DNA of 6,997 nucleotides from Actinobacteria bacterium ADurb.Bin346 (GTDB lineage Bacteria; Actinomycetota; Humimicrobiia; Humimicrobiales; Humimicrobiaceae): positions 1 to 6,997 of the forward strand of contig MWAX01000144.1 of assembly GCA_002068775.1 (NCBI GenBank), given 5' to 3'. Below are positions 1-5,810 of this stretch, in pieces; within the stretch, counting starts at the first letter, position 1, and each line of letters starts with the position of its first letter. The notes under the pieces were generated by a model. That model saw only the letters and a list, made by a program, of their open reading frames with translations, searched no databases and was not told the origin of the DNA. The position numbers were made by a program, and so were the translations under genes.

Positions 1-652
1 TATCATTTTCACGGTTTAACGGAAGGGCTCCTATTGTTCTGTTTTTAGATTTTACTATCTGCTTTCTTACCTCAAGATATTTGTTTATCCAGGCGACTGT
101 ATTATTGTTCAGATAAGCAATTCTTTCTTTTCTCCCTTTTCCAAATAATTTCACTTCATTATTTTTTATATCCAGGCTTTGTATGTATAATTCTTCAACC
201 TCGCTCACCCTGGCGCCAGTTGAATACATGAATTCTATTAATGCCCTGTTTCTAATGCCAGTCGGGTTGCCTGAATCTATGCTGTCAAGAAGTGCTCTTA
301 TTTCTTTTTGTGATAAAAAAGTATAAAGCCGCTGGTTTTTTTTTGGAGGCAGAAGATACTGGCTAAGCTGTTTTTTTGTATAATCCTGCTGCTCGCAGTA
401 CTTTAAAAAATTATTTATTGAAGAATACTTGCGTATGAGTGTCCTGTTGGAATAATTATACCTGTCGAGATATCTCAAAAAACCTCTGAATGCTGCCAGA
501 TCCAGATCATTCAGATCGACTATTTTCAGGTCATTAAGATATTCCCTTAGCTGTACTATATCTTTATAGTAAGAGTTTATTGAATTTAATGAAAGGTTTT
601 TTTCATACTTCAGGTGCTTATTGTATATATCCAGGCTTTCATTTATATTCAT
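1..652 (-). CDS. Tyrosine site-specific recombinase, XerC/XerD type (3' end beyond window)
   Basis: The N-terminal 217 codons of a tyrosine recombinase. The family resolves chromosome dimers at dif by strand exchange at cell division. Residues 1-95 look like the helical SAM-like core-binding domain (an early LSxNSxxSYxxD-like stretch at 20-31). The catalytic domain starts near 110. Visible catalytic residues are Arg148 in STGARVSE and Lys172 in GKGRKER, the same numbers as in E. coli XerD. The HxxR, second His and Tyr nucleophile lie beyond the left edge, so activity cannot be judged. The ATG at 652 is the first start after an in-frame TAA four codons upstream; only a weak GAAG precedes it. 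It follows the 139-aa gene by 59 nt on the same strand. A Xer gene near dprA is usual in Actinobacteria and Firmicutes, which favours housekeeping XerC/XerD over a phage integrase. XerC versus XerD cannot be decided here. Confidence 0.92.
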   Translation of the reverse strand, partial: MNINESLDIYNKHLKYEKNLSLNSINSYYKDIVQLREYLNDLKIVDLNDLDLAAFRGFLRYLDRYNYSNRTLIRKYSSINNFLKYCEQQDYTKKQLSQYLLPPKKNQRLYTFLSQKEIRALLDSIDSGNPTGIRNRALIEFMYSTGARVSEVEELYIQSLDIKNNEVKLFGKGRKERIAYLNNNTVAWINKYLEVRKQIVKSKNRTIGALPLNREND

Positions 653-711
653 TGCTTCAACTTAACATAATAATATTATAAAAATAAAAGAAAATGACAG
701 GATGCGCTTAT

Positions 712-1131
712 CTAAATGTAATCACTTTCGAGGTCTTTCATCTTTTTTTTAAGCAGAATCCTGTCCTCTGCAAGACCTTTGATTTTATCAGCAAGCTCGT
801 CAATTTTTAATGCTTCTTCTTTAATATTTAAGTACCCGATCGCATCAAGAATATTCTTTAAACCGGAAATCATTTTAATTATATCTTCCCGTGCCTTGTC
901 TGACCTGTAATCTGTTTTAAAATTATTCTTAGATATATCTTCTATCAGTCTTTCTGCTTTATCATTTGCTGAAGAAATAATTGACGGTATTTTTCTTCCT
1001 GACGGTATTTTCTTTTTTTGTATGTTATTAAAGATTGCCTTAAGTTGTTTTCCAATTAAATTATCGTACTCATATAGCGCAAGACCTAAAGTTGTCTTGG
1101 GTTTTTCAGTTTTTTTTCTTCTGAATAGCAA
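712..1131 (-). CDS. Conserved-slot hypothetical protein, charged and helical (139 aa)
   Basis: I do not recognise this protein. It is 139 residues, rich in Lys, Glu, Asp and Ile, with no signal peptide, membrane segment or Cys. The N-terminus is strongly basic (RRKK at 4-7), followed by an amphipathic helix-like stretch (15-40) and a Lys/Pro-rich linker (40-50). Residues 76-139 look almost entirely helical; 104-135 has heptad-like spacing of Leu/Ile that would suit a short coiled coil. The start is a TTG at 1131: a TGA lies in frame five codons upstream, no ATG occurs before residue 87, and a good Shine-Dalgarno sequence precedes the TTG. It lies 42 nt after dprA and 59 nt before the xer gene on the same strand, so co-transcription is likely. 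Lack of stops, proper spacing and the Shine-Dalgarno support a real gene; a DNA- or protein-binding accessory role is only a guess. Confidence 0.72.
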   Translation of the reverse strand: MLFRRKKTEKPKTTLGLALYEYDNLIGKQLKAIFNNIQKKKIPSGRKIPSIISSANDKAERLIEDISKNNFKTDYRSDKAREDIIKMISGLKNILDAIGYLNIKEEALKIDELADKIKGLAEDRILLKKKMKDLESDYI

Positions 1132-1135
1132 TGTG

Positions 1136-1144
1136 CTTTCCTTT
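1136..1144 (-). promoter_or_regulatory. Ribosome binding site fixing a TTG start
   Basis: Read on the minus strand the bases are AAAGGAAAG, with the GGA core 7 nt before the TTG at 1131. An in-frame stop sits just upstream and no in-frame ATG exists nearby, so this site decides the start of the 139-aa gene. An ATG just ahead of the site opens only a 12-residue frame and is not a better start. Confidence 0.65.
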
Positions 1145-1173
1145 CATCAATAATCTTTATGAGAAATATAATT

Positions 1174-2322
1174 TTACCACAGTCTGCAATATTGGTTTAA
1201 ATTTTTTTCTTTCACCAGATCAAACAATTCAAGCTCAGAAATGACTTGAAGCACTGTGCTTATATTCAGCCCGGTTTTCATCATTATTTCTTCTATGCTT
1301 ACTGGTTTCTTGCCGATAGCATTATATATATGCTGTTGAGTATTATTTAATTTTAGAGTAGATGATTTATCTGTTTTTTGCAAACAATGCACAGGATCAT
1401 TATTGCTGGTTAAAGCCAATGGCTTATTTTTGAGCACGAGCCTATTGATATTTGAAAGCTCTTCAAGTACATCATTTATATCTTCAGTAAGCTTTGCGCC
1501 ATTTTTGATAAGTTTATGGCATCCCCTGCTGCATTCACTGTATATTTCCCCCGGCACTGCAAAAACTTCCCTGTTCTGCTGTAATGCAAAATCTGCTGTT
1601 ATTAAAGCTCCGCTTCTGTCATCCGCTTCAACAATTATAACTCCATAGCACAAACCGCTTATTATCCTGTTTCTTGCGGGAAAATTATTTTTTAATGGCG
1701 GCGTACCCGGCAGATATTCAGTTATTACCGATCCTTTTTCAATTATCTCACTATACAGATTTCTATTTTCCTGAGGATATATAACATCAATACCACAGCC
1801 CATCACTGCAATTGTTCCCCCTTTTTCTGAAACTGACGCTTTATGCGAGCAGGTGTCTATGCCCGATGCCATCCCGGAAACAATTGTGATCCCTAGTCTG
1901 GAAAGCTCCTGTGCAAAATGTGCAGCGACATCTCTGCCATATGAGGAGCATTTTCTGGTGCCGACTATTGCAATGCATGGATTACTGTGTTTATGAAAAA
2001 AATCACCTTTAAAAAAAATTATGGGAGGAGGAAAATATATTTCTTTCAGCATTAAAGGGTAAGCGCTTTCAGAAATATTAATAATTCCATATCTCTTCTC
2101 TTTTAAATCATTTTCTATCACAGAGATTTCATAACTGGCGCTTTCTGGTTTTTTTTCTTTAAAAAGAACTTTTTTATTTGCAGCCTGGATGTGTAATTTT
2201 TTAAAGAAATCAATTGCCATATTAATATTGCAATCATATTTTCTGTACTGTTTTATAAAATCTGATGGTCTGACATCAGTTTTATACAGAATTTCAAGTA
2301 TTTCTTTACTTTCTTTATTCAT
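1174..2322 (-). CDS. dprA: DNA-processing protein DprA (DNA-protecting protein, RecA loader)
   Basis: Family role (known): cytoplasmic DprA binds incoming single-stranded DNA during transformation, protects it and loads RecA; it is also kept in many bacteria not known to be competent. The 382-residue length is normal. Residues 1-80 are a helical N-terminal region. The Rossmann-like core spans about 83-290, with PPPIIFFKG (98-106), VGTRKCSSYG (120-129), VSGMASGIDT (148-157), the FPARNRIISG stretch (214-223) that includes ssDNA-contacting residues in the family, SGALITADFAL (237-247) and VFAVPG (253-258). Residues 325-375 fit the C-terminal winged-helix DprA domain. A variable low-complexity linker lies around 295-325. 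The ATG overlaps the end of yifB by 8 nt (ATGAATAA arrangement) with AGGAT about 12 nt upstream, so translation is probably coupled to yifB. No key motif is missing. Confidence 0.96.
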   Translation of the reverse strand: MNKESKEILEILYKTDVRPSDFIKQYRKYDCNINMAIDFFKKLHIQAANKKVLFKEKKPESASYEISVIENDLKEKRYGIINISESAYPLMLKEIYFPPPIIFFKGDFFHKHSNPCIAIVGTRKCSSYGRDVAAHFAQELSRLGITIVSGMASGIDTCSHKASVSEKGGTIAVMGCGIDVIYPQENRNLYSEIIEKGSVITEYLPGTPPLKNNFPARNRIISGLCYGVIIVEADDRSGALITADFALQQNREVFAVPGEIYSECSRGCHKLIKNGAKLTEDINDVLEELSNINRLVLKNKPLALTSNNDPVHCLQKTDKSSTLKLNNTQQHIYNAIGKKPVSIEEIMMKTGLNISTVLQVISELELFDLVKEKNLNQYCRLW

Positions 2323-3910
2323 AATTAAAATTTATCCTGTAACTTAATGCTTCCATAAAATGTGAATCTTTAATATCGGGTATTTCTTCAAGGTCAGCAA
2401 TAGTCCTTGAAATTTTGATAAGTGCGGACACTGCTCTTGATGATAAATTGAATTTTTTAACAGATTCTTTTATAAGGCTGTTCAGGTTTTTATTTTCATA
2501 AACCCATTTATTTATAAATTTTGTGCCAGCTTCTGAATTGTAATGAAAATACTGTTTATCGCCTGTTGCGTCATTTACATACCTTTGTTTTTGAATAAAA
2601 TGGCATTTATATATCCTCTTTTTAACTTCTGATGAGCTTTCAAAAACCATATTGAAATCCAGATAATCATTTTCTTCGAGCCTGTTCATGGAAACTATTA
2701 TATCTATCCTGTCAAAAATGGGCCCTGAGATCTTTCCCCAGTATTTCAGTATTTCCCTTCGGGAACATTTGCATTCCTTTTTTTTATCACCATTGTATCC
2801 GCAGCTGCATGGATTTGTTGCCAGGACAAGCATAAAGCTGCACGGAAATCTGTAGAAATAACTATTCCTTGAAATGATTATCTCCTTATTTTCAATAGGC
2901 TGCCTTAAGTCTTCAATCAGGCTCCTTGGAAATTGTGAGAACTCATCAAGAAACAATACTCCTCTGTGTGCAAGGCTTACTTCTCCAGGTTTTGGTATTA
3001 TCCCGCCACCTGTCAGGCCAGCTCTTGTTATAGTATGATGGGGATTCCTGAAAGGTCTTCTTTTTATCAGTCCGCCTTTAATATTTTTTAAAATACTGTA
3101 AATTTTTGTAACTTCAATTCTTTCAGTTTCATCAAGATCAGGCAGAATTGAATTGATTGCCTGCGCAATCATTGTTTTACCGGCACCCGGAGGCCCGACG
3201 AGCATTATATTGTGCATGCCGGCTGCAGCAACTTCAACAGCTCTTTTAGCTTTTAGCTGTCCTTTAATAAAGCTGAAATCAGTTCCAGTGTTATTTGTTT
3301 CAGTTGCGGGATCGCAATCCTGGTCCGGAAGTATTTTTTTATGCAAAACTTTAAATGTTCTTTTCTTCAGCTCAGAACTATTGCAGACTAAGAAAACAGC
3401 TTCTTTGAGGCTTTTACAGCCAATAATGCTAAAATCCTGTGAATGGATATTTTTAATTATTGATGCCTGCGGCATATTTTGCTCAGGGATAAAAAACAAT
3501 TTCTTTCCTGCTTTAATAACGGCTTCCGTCATTGATATGATGCCTCTTACAGGATTTAACATCCCATCCAGTGAAAGCTCACCAATAAAACTGGATTTTT
3601 CCAGAAGTAAAATATCGCGATGTTTTATCTGACCGCTGACGACCAGAAGAGAAAAAGCAATCGGAAAATCATAAAACGGACCTTCTTTTTTAATATCAGC
3701 AGGTGAAAGATTTATTATGATCTTTTTTGAAGGAAATTTAAAACCACTGTTTATTATTGCAGCCCTTACACGCATCCTTGATTCATTCACAGCTTTATCC
3801 GGGAGTCCCACTATTGTGAATGATGGTAATCCATTAGAAATATGTATTTCAACAGAAATATTCAAGCAATCAATTCCAAGCAGCGCAATGCTGTCCAGTT
3901 TAAAAAACAT
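2315..3910 (-). CDS. comM: YifB/ComM-family Mg-chelatase-like AAA+ ATPase
   Basis: Family role (known): ComM is a hexameric AAA+ helicase that extends branch migration of ssDNA into the chromosome during natural transformation; outside competent species the role is unclear. The full 531 residues are present. The N-terminal Lon-protease-like (ChlI) domain covers about 18-150, without sign of a working protease site being needed. The Mg-chelatase AAA+ core covers about 210-410: Walker A GPPGAGKT at 239-246, RNPHHT at 288-293, Walker B VLFLDEF at 318-324, sensor ATNP at 364-367 and GPIFDRIDI at 396-404. Four cysteines (C368, C370, C380, C382) form a CxC...CxC cluster typical of many family members and possibly zinc-binding. 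A C-terminal helical domain covers about 425-531. The ATG start matches the usual family N-terminus (hydrophobic ALLGI at 9-13, then SNGLP at 25-29). There is no Shine-Dalgarno; the start coincides with the predicted transcription start of its own promoter. Confidence 0.96.
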   Translation of the reverse strand: MFFKLDSIALLGIDCLNISVEIHISNGLPSFTIVGLPDKAVNESRMRVRAAIINSGFKFPSKKIIINLSPADIKKEGPFYDFPIAFSLLVVSGQIKHRDILLLEKSSFIGELSLDGMLNPVRGIISMTEAVIKAGKKLFFIPEQNMPQASIIKNIHSQDFSIIGCKSLKEAVFLVCNSSELKKRTFKVLHKKILPDQDCDPATETNNTGTDFSFIKGQLKAKRAVEVAAAGMHNIMLVGPPGAGKTMIAQAINSILPDLDETERIEVTKIYSILKNIKGGLIKRRPFRNPHHTITRAGLTGGGIIPKPGEVSLAHRGVLFLDEFSQFPRSLIEDLRQPIENKEIIISRNSYFYRFPCSFMLVLATNPCSCGYNGDKKKECKCSRREILKYWGKISGPIFDRIDIIVSMNRLEENDYLDFNMVFESSSEVKKRIYKCHFIQKQRYVNDATGDKQYFHYNSEAGTKFINKWVYENKNLNSLIKESVKKFNLSSRAVSALIKISRTIADLEEIPDIKDSHFMEALSYRINFNYE

Positions 3911-3916
3911 TATTTG

Positions 3917-3945
3917 ATTATATATATAATTATGTAAATAGTCAA
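3917..3945 (-). promoter_or_regulatory. Sigma-70/SigA-type promoter for yifB-dprA, predicted leaderless
   Basis: On the minus strand a -35 TTGACT (3940-3945) and a perfect -10 TATAAT (3917-3922) are separated by exactly 17 nt (3923-3939). Counting seven bases from the -10 puts +1 at about 3910, which is the A of the yifB ATG. Only six bases (CAAATA) separate the -10 from the ATG, leaving no room for a Shine-Dalgarno. The mRNA is therefore predicted to be leaderless or nearly so. The promoter would drive yifB, dprA and possibly the two genes after them. Its start site has not been measured. Confidence 0.78.
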
Positions 3946-3949
3946 AAAA

Positions 3950-3971
3950 TTAATGTCATATTAATGTCATA
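3950..3971. repeat. Perfect 11-bp tandem direct repeat, candidate OmpR/PhoB-family operator
   Basis: TTAATGTCATA occurs twice in a row (3950-3960 and 3961-3971) with no mismatch. Read on the plus strand it gives ATGTCAT, four A/T bases, ATGTCAT (3953-3970). This has the same 7+4 layout as the E. coli Pho box (CTGTCAT units) with one mismatch per unit. The 11-bp period is what OmpR/PhoB-type winged-helix response regulators use when binding head-to-tail. It ends 4 bp from the yifB -35 and covers about -41 to -62 from that promoter's predicted start, a normal activator or UP-element position. From the phosphatase candidate promoter it is about -71 to -92. The regulator is unknown; chance in an AT-rich spacer is possible but a perfect 22-bp tandem makes it less likely. 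Confidence 0.5.
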
Positions 3972-4026
3972 ATGCCCCGGCACGGATATATTTTCATTTA
4001 AAAATCATCTAAAAAAAATTATTTAA

Positions 4027-4035
4027 TGTTATACT
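4027..4035 (+). promoter_or_regulatory. Candidate extended -10 promoter for the histidine phosphatase gene
   Basis: TGTTATACT fits the extended -10 pattern TG-n-TATAAT with one mismatch. The matching -35 window 17 nt upstream (4007-4012, ATCTAA) is poor, which extended -10 promoters tolerate. The predicted start near 4042 gives a leader of about 74 nt. Other TA-rich hexamers nearby (for example TATTAT at 4045-4050) could serve instead, so the exact promoter is uncertain. Confidence 0.4.
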
Positions 4036-4063
4036 TAAAAAATATATTATCCATGTTGTTTTT

Positions 4064-4079
4064 CAGGGCATAGACCCTG
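4064..4079 (+). other. Small hairpin in the phosphatase 5' leader
   Basis: CAGGG (4064-4068) and CCCTG (4075-4079) are perfect inverted arms around the 6-nt loop CATAGA. The stem is only 5 bp but is the main GC-rich structure in an otherwise AT-rich spacer, and lies inside the predicted leader, 25 nt upstream of the Shine-Dalgarno. Three T's follow, too few for a convincing terminator. It may be an mRNA stability element or chance. Confidence 0.3.
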
Positions 4080-4115
4080 TTTAAAATTTATTATCTTATT
4101 GTGCAGGGAGGATAA

Positions 4116-4769
4116 ATGGAAAATAATAAAAAAGTCATAATACTGATAAGGCATGGCAACACTGCGCTCAATGAAAAAAAGACATTCAGGGGACATATTG
4201 ATATCCCGCTTGATGACACAGGAATAGAGCAGGCGGAAAAAACCGGCAAATTCCTTAAAGATATCGGCATAGACGTGATTTATTCGAGCCCTCTGTCAAG
4301 AGCTTTCACCACAGCAGAAATCATACAAAAACACCAGGATAATAAAGTTGAAATAATTAAAGAGACAGGATTCATGGACCTTGATTTCGGTGAATGGGAG
4401 GGAAAGACATATGAGGAAGTCAGCATAAACTATGAGGAAATATACCAGAAATGGATAAGAAGCCCGTTCGAAGTAAAAATACCAGGCGGCGGGACTCTTT
4501 ATGAAGTGCAGGATAAATCCTGGGGTGCTTTAAATGAAATAATTAAAAAAAACACATCCCGGATAATTTGCATTATTTCCCATAGAATCATAAATAAAGT
4601 GCTGATTTTAAAAATGCTTGATATTGGAGCAAACGGTATCTGGAAAATCAACCAGGACCCATGCTGCATTAATATATTTGAGCATAATTATGGGATGTAT
4701 TTTGTCTCTAAATTAAATTTTAATTTCCATATTTTAAATATTAAAGACAGTTTTTTTAAAATAGATTAG
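4116..4769 (+). CDS. Histidine phosphatase superfamily protein (phosphoglycerate mutase-like)
   Basis: A cytoplasmic branch-1 histidine phosphatase of 217 residues. The family forms a phosphohistidine during hydrolysis or transfer of phosphate from small metabolites; the substrate here cannot be read from sequence. Visible motifs: LIRHGNT at 10-16 (Arg12, nucleophile His13), FRGHIDIPL at 24-32, SSPLSRA at 57-63 (Arg62), FMDLDFGEWEG at 86-96 with Asp88 where many relatives have Glu, and SHR at 155-157 (second His156) in an SHRIINK context. The region PGGGTL (123-128) replaces the more usual PGGES. There is no signal peptide. The ATG has a strong Shine-Dalgarno (AGGGAGG, 4105-4111). It is the only plus-strand gene here, divergent from yifB and convergent with yraN, within a cluster that is normally co-directional. 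CobC-like, GpmB-like or sugar-phosphate phosphatase activity are all possible. Confidence 0.9.
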   Translation: MENNKKVIILIRHGNTALNEKKTFRGHIDIPLDDTGIEQAEKTGKFLKDIGIDVIYSSPLSRAFTTAEIIQKHQDNKVEIIKETGFMDLDFGEWEGKTYEEVSINYEEIYQKWIRSPFEVKIPGGGTLYEVQDKSWGALNEIIKKNTSRIICIISHRIINKVLILKMLDIGANGIWKINQDPCCINIFEHNYGMYFVSKLNFNFHILNIKDSFFKID

Positions 4770-4785
4770 TTAATAGAAATAACAA

Positions 4786-4797
4786 AAAATGCATTTT
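4786..4797. repeat. 12-bp palindrome at the convergent gene ends
   Basis: AAAATGCATTTT is a perfect 12-bp palindrome between the phosphatase stop (4769) and the yraN stop (4796). It has no loop and low G+C, so it is not a good intrinsic terminator, although it is the only dyad in the 26-nt gap. It may be chance. Confidence 0.25.
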
Positions 4798-5155
4798 ATA
4801 TATTGCAGTTCCTGAAATGTTTCAGCGACATTGTTTTGTCTTTGACGATTATAGAAATAACATCAAAATTAAACTCATAATCTCCAAGCTCTTTCTGCTG
4901 GATGTAATAGTTTGCGCAATTCCTGATGTGTCTGATTTTAAAATCATTTACTGATTCTTCCGGCTCGCAAAAATTATTTTTTGACCTGGTCTTTACTTCA
5001 ATAAAAATGATCAGACCACCTTTTTTAGCAATAATATCTATTTCTCCGAACTTGCACCTGTAATTTTTTTCAAGAATCTCATATCCGTCTTCTGTTAGAT
5101 AATCACAGGATTTTTGTTCACCAATTGTCCCTAAGAGTTTTGCTGAAGTTTTCAT
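4796..5155 (-). CDS. yraN: YraN/UPF0102 family protein with endonuclease-like fold
   Basis: A 119-residue member of the UPF0102 family, whose fold resembles PD-(D/E)XK (Holliday-junction-resolvase-like) nucleases; the cellular role is not settled. Visible family features: LGTIGE at 8-13, GYEILEKNYR at 24-33, GEIDIIA at 37-43 and FIEVKTR at 51-57. Asp40, Glu53 and Lys55 thus form the expected catalytic triad (D...ExK), intact. The C-terminal half (KIRHIRNCANYY, about 73-84) matches the family helix. Length is normal. It begins 10 nt after rnhB with no clear Shine-Dalgarno, so it is probably translated as part of the same mRNA. It is the last gene of the right-hand block; the next gene downstream is in the opposite orientation. 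Confidence 0.93.
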   Translation of the reverse strand: MKTSAKLLGTIGEQKSCDYLTEDGYEILEKNYRCKFGEIDIIAKKGGLIIFIEVKTRSKNNFCEPEESVNDFKIRHIRNCANYYIQQKELGDYEFNFDVISIIVKDKTMSLKHFRNCNI

Positions 5156-5165
5156 TTTAAATGAT

Positions 5166-5810
5166 TTATCTCTTTAACACCCCTTTAAAAGATATCCGGT
5201 GTATTTTTGATGGTCCAACTTCCTTAAGCAACTGAAAGTGTTTTTTTGTGCCATAACCTTTATTGTTTTCCAGATCATATTCAGGATAAATGCGCGAATA
5301 TTTTAACATGATGCGGTCTCTTATAACTTTGGCAATTACAGAAGCTGCGGCTATGGAAACGCTCAGCTCATCCCCTTTTGTTATTGGTATGGATTGCAGC
5401 TTAAAATGATCAAGGTCAATTTTAAAAGCATCCGTGATGACAAGGTCAGGCCTGACCTTAAGCCGGATAACTGCTTTTCTCATTACGAGAAGATTGGCTT
5501 TTCCTATGTTTATGCGATCTATTACTGCAGGTGATATTTTGGCAAATGACCAGCATATGCAGCTTTTGATTATTTTTCTGAAAATCCGGTTTCTTTTACC
5601 GGAAGATAACTTCTTGGAGTCATTGAGCTGCTCAATTATCATCTTTTTTCTGTCAAGCATAACAGCAGCCGCAATGATCGGGCCTGCCAGAGAGCCTCTT
5701 CCCGCCTCATCCACTCCGGCAATCCTGTTGTAACCGCAGCAGTAGAGCTCATCTTCATATAAACACAGATCAATGAGCCTTTTAACTTCCCTGAGCCTCA
5801 TGCCTTGCAT
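5166..5810 (-). CDS. rnhB: Ribonuclease HII
   Basis: RNase HII nicks the RNA strand of RNA-DNA hybrids and removes single ribonucleotides from DNA. At 214 residues it has normal length with a slightly extended N-terminus. The four metal-binding acids are visible: Asp34 and Glu35 in GVDEAGRGSLAGP (32-44), Asp127 in VITDAF and Asp147 in KGDELS. The GRG motif (37-39) and Tyr186 in KGYGT (184-188), which read the 2'-OH at the RNA-DNA junction in this family, are present, as is SIAAASVIAKVIRD (152-165). The ATG at 5810 shares one base with the lepB stop (TAATG), a reinitiation arrangement; Met4 (ATG at 5801) is an alternative start. The N-terminal part is unusually Cys-rich (C16, C24, C25) but nothing suggests a metal site. 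Confidence 0.97.
   Translation of the reverse strand: MQGMRLREVKRLIDLCLYEDELYCCGYNRIAGVDEAGRGSLAGPIIAAAVMLDRKKMIIEQLNDSKKLSSGKRNRIFRKIIKSCICWSFAKISPAVIDRINIGKANLLVMRKAVIRLKVRPDLVITDAFKIDLDHFKLQSIPITKGDELSVSIAAASVIAKVIRDRIMLKYSRIYPEYDLENNKGYGTKKHFQLLKEVGPSKIHRISFKGVLKR

Noticed and set aside
1..652. Xer-like recombinase as a sign of an integrated phage or genomic island.
   Set aside because: It is embedded with housekeeping genes on the same strand, has XerD-like numbering of catalytic residues, and no tRNA, att-like repeat or phage gene is visible.
675..680. Perfect TATAAT on the minus strand 22 nt before the xer ATG, as a promoter for xer.
   Set aside because: No reasonable -35 lies 16-18 nt upstream and no extended -10 TG precedes it; such hexamers are expected by chance in this AT-rich gap.
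692..698. Single CTGTCAT (minus strand) before xer, identical to a PhoB half-site.
   Set aside because: Only one copy, with no second unit 11 bp away; a lone 7-mer is not evidence of a site.
729..741. A-AAA-AAG slippery heptamer near the end of the 139-aa gene, as a programmed -1 frameshift like dnaX.
   Set aside because: The -1 frame reaches a stop after six codons, no stimulatory hairpin is evident, and Lys runs like this are common in AT-rich genes.
3153..3632. Open plus-strand frame of 159 codons inside yifB (also others inside dprA, rnhB and lepB).
   Set aside because: Antisense shadow of strongly conserved coding sequence; no Shine-Dalgarno and the translation resembles nothing.
4064..4085. 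CAGGG/CCCTG hairpin as an intrinsic terminator between divergent genes.
   Set aside because: The stem is only 5 bp, it lacks a U-tract on either strand, and it lies upstream of both flanking genes' coding regions rather than after a gene.
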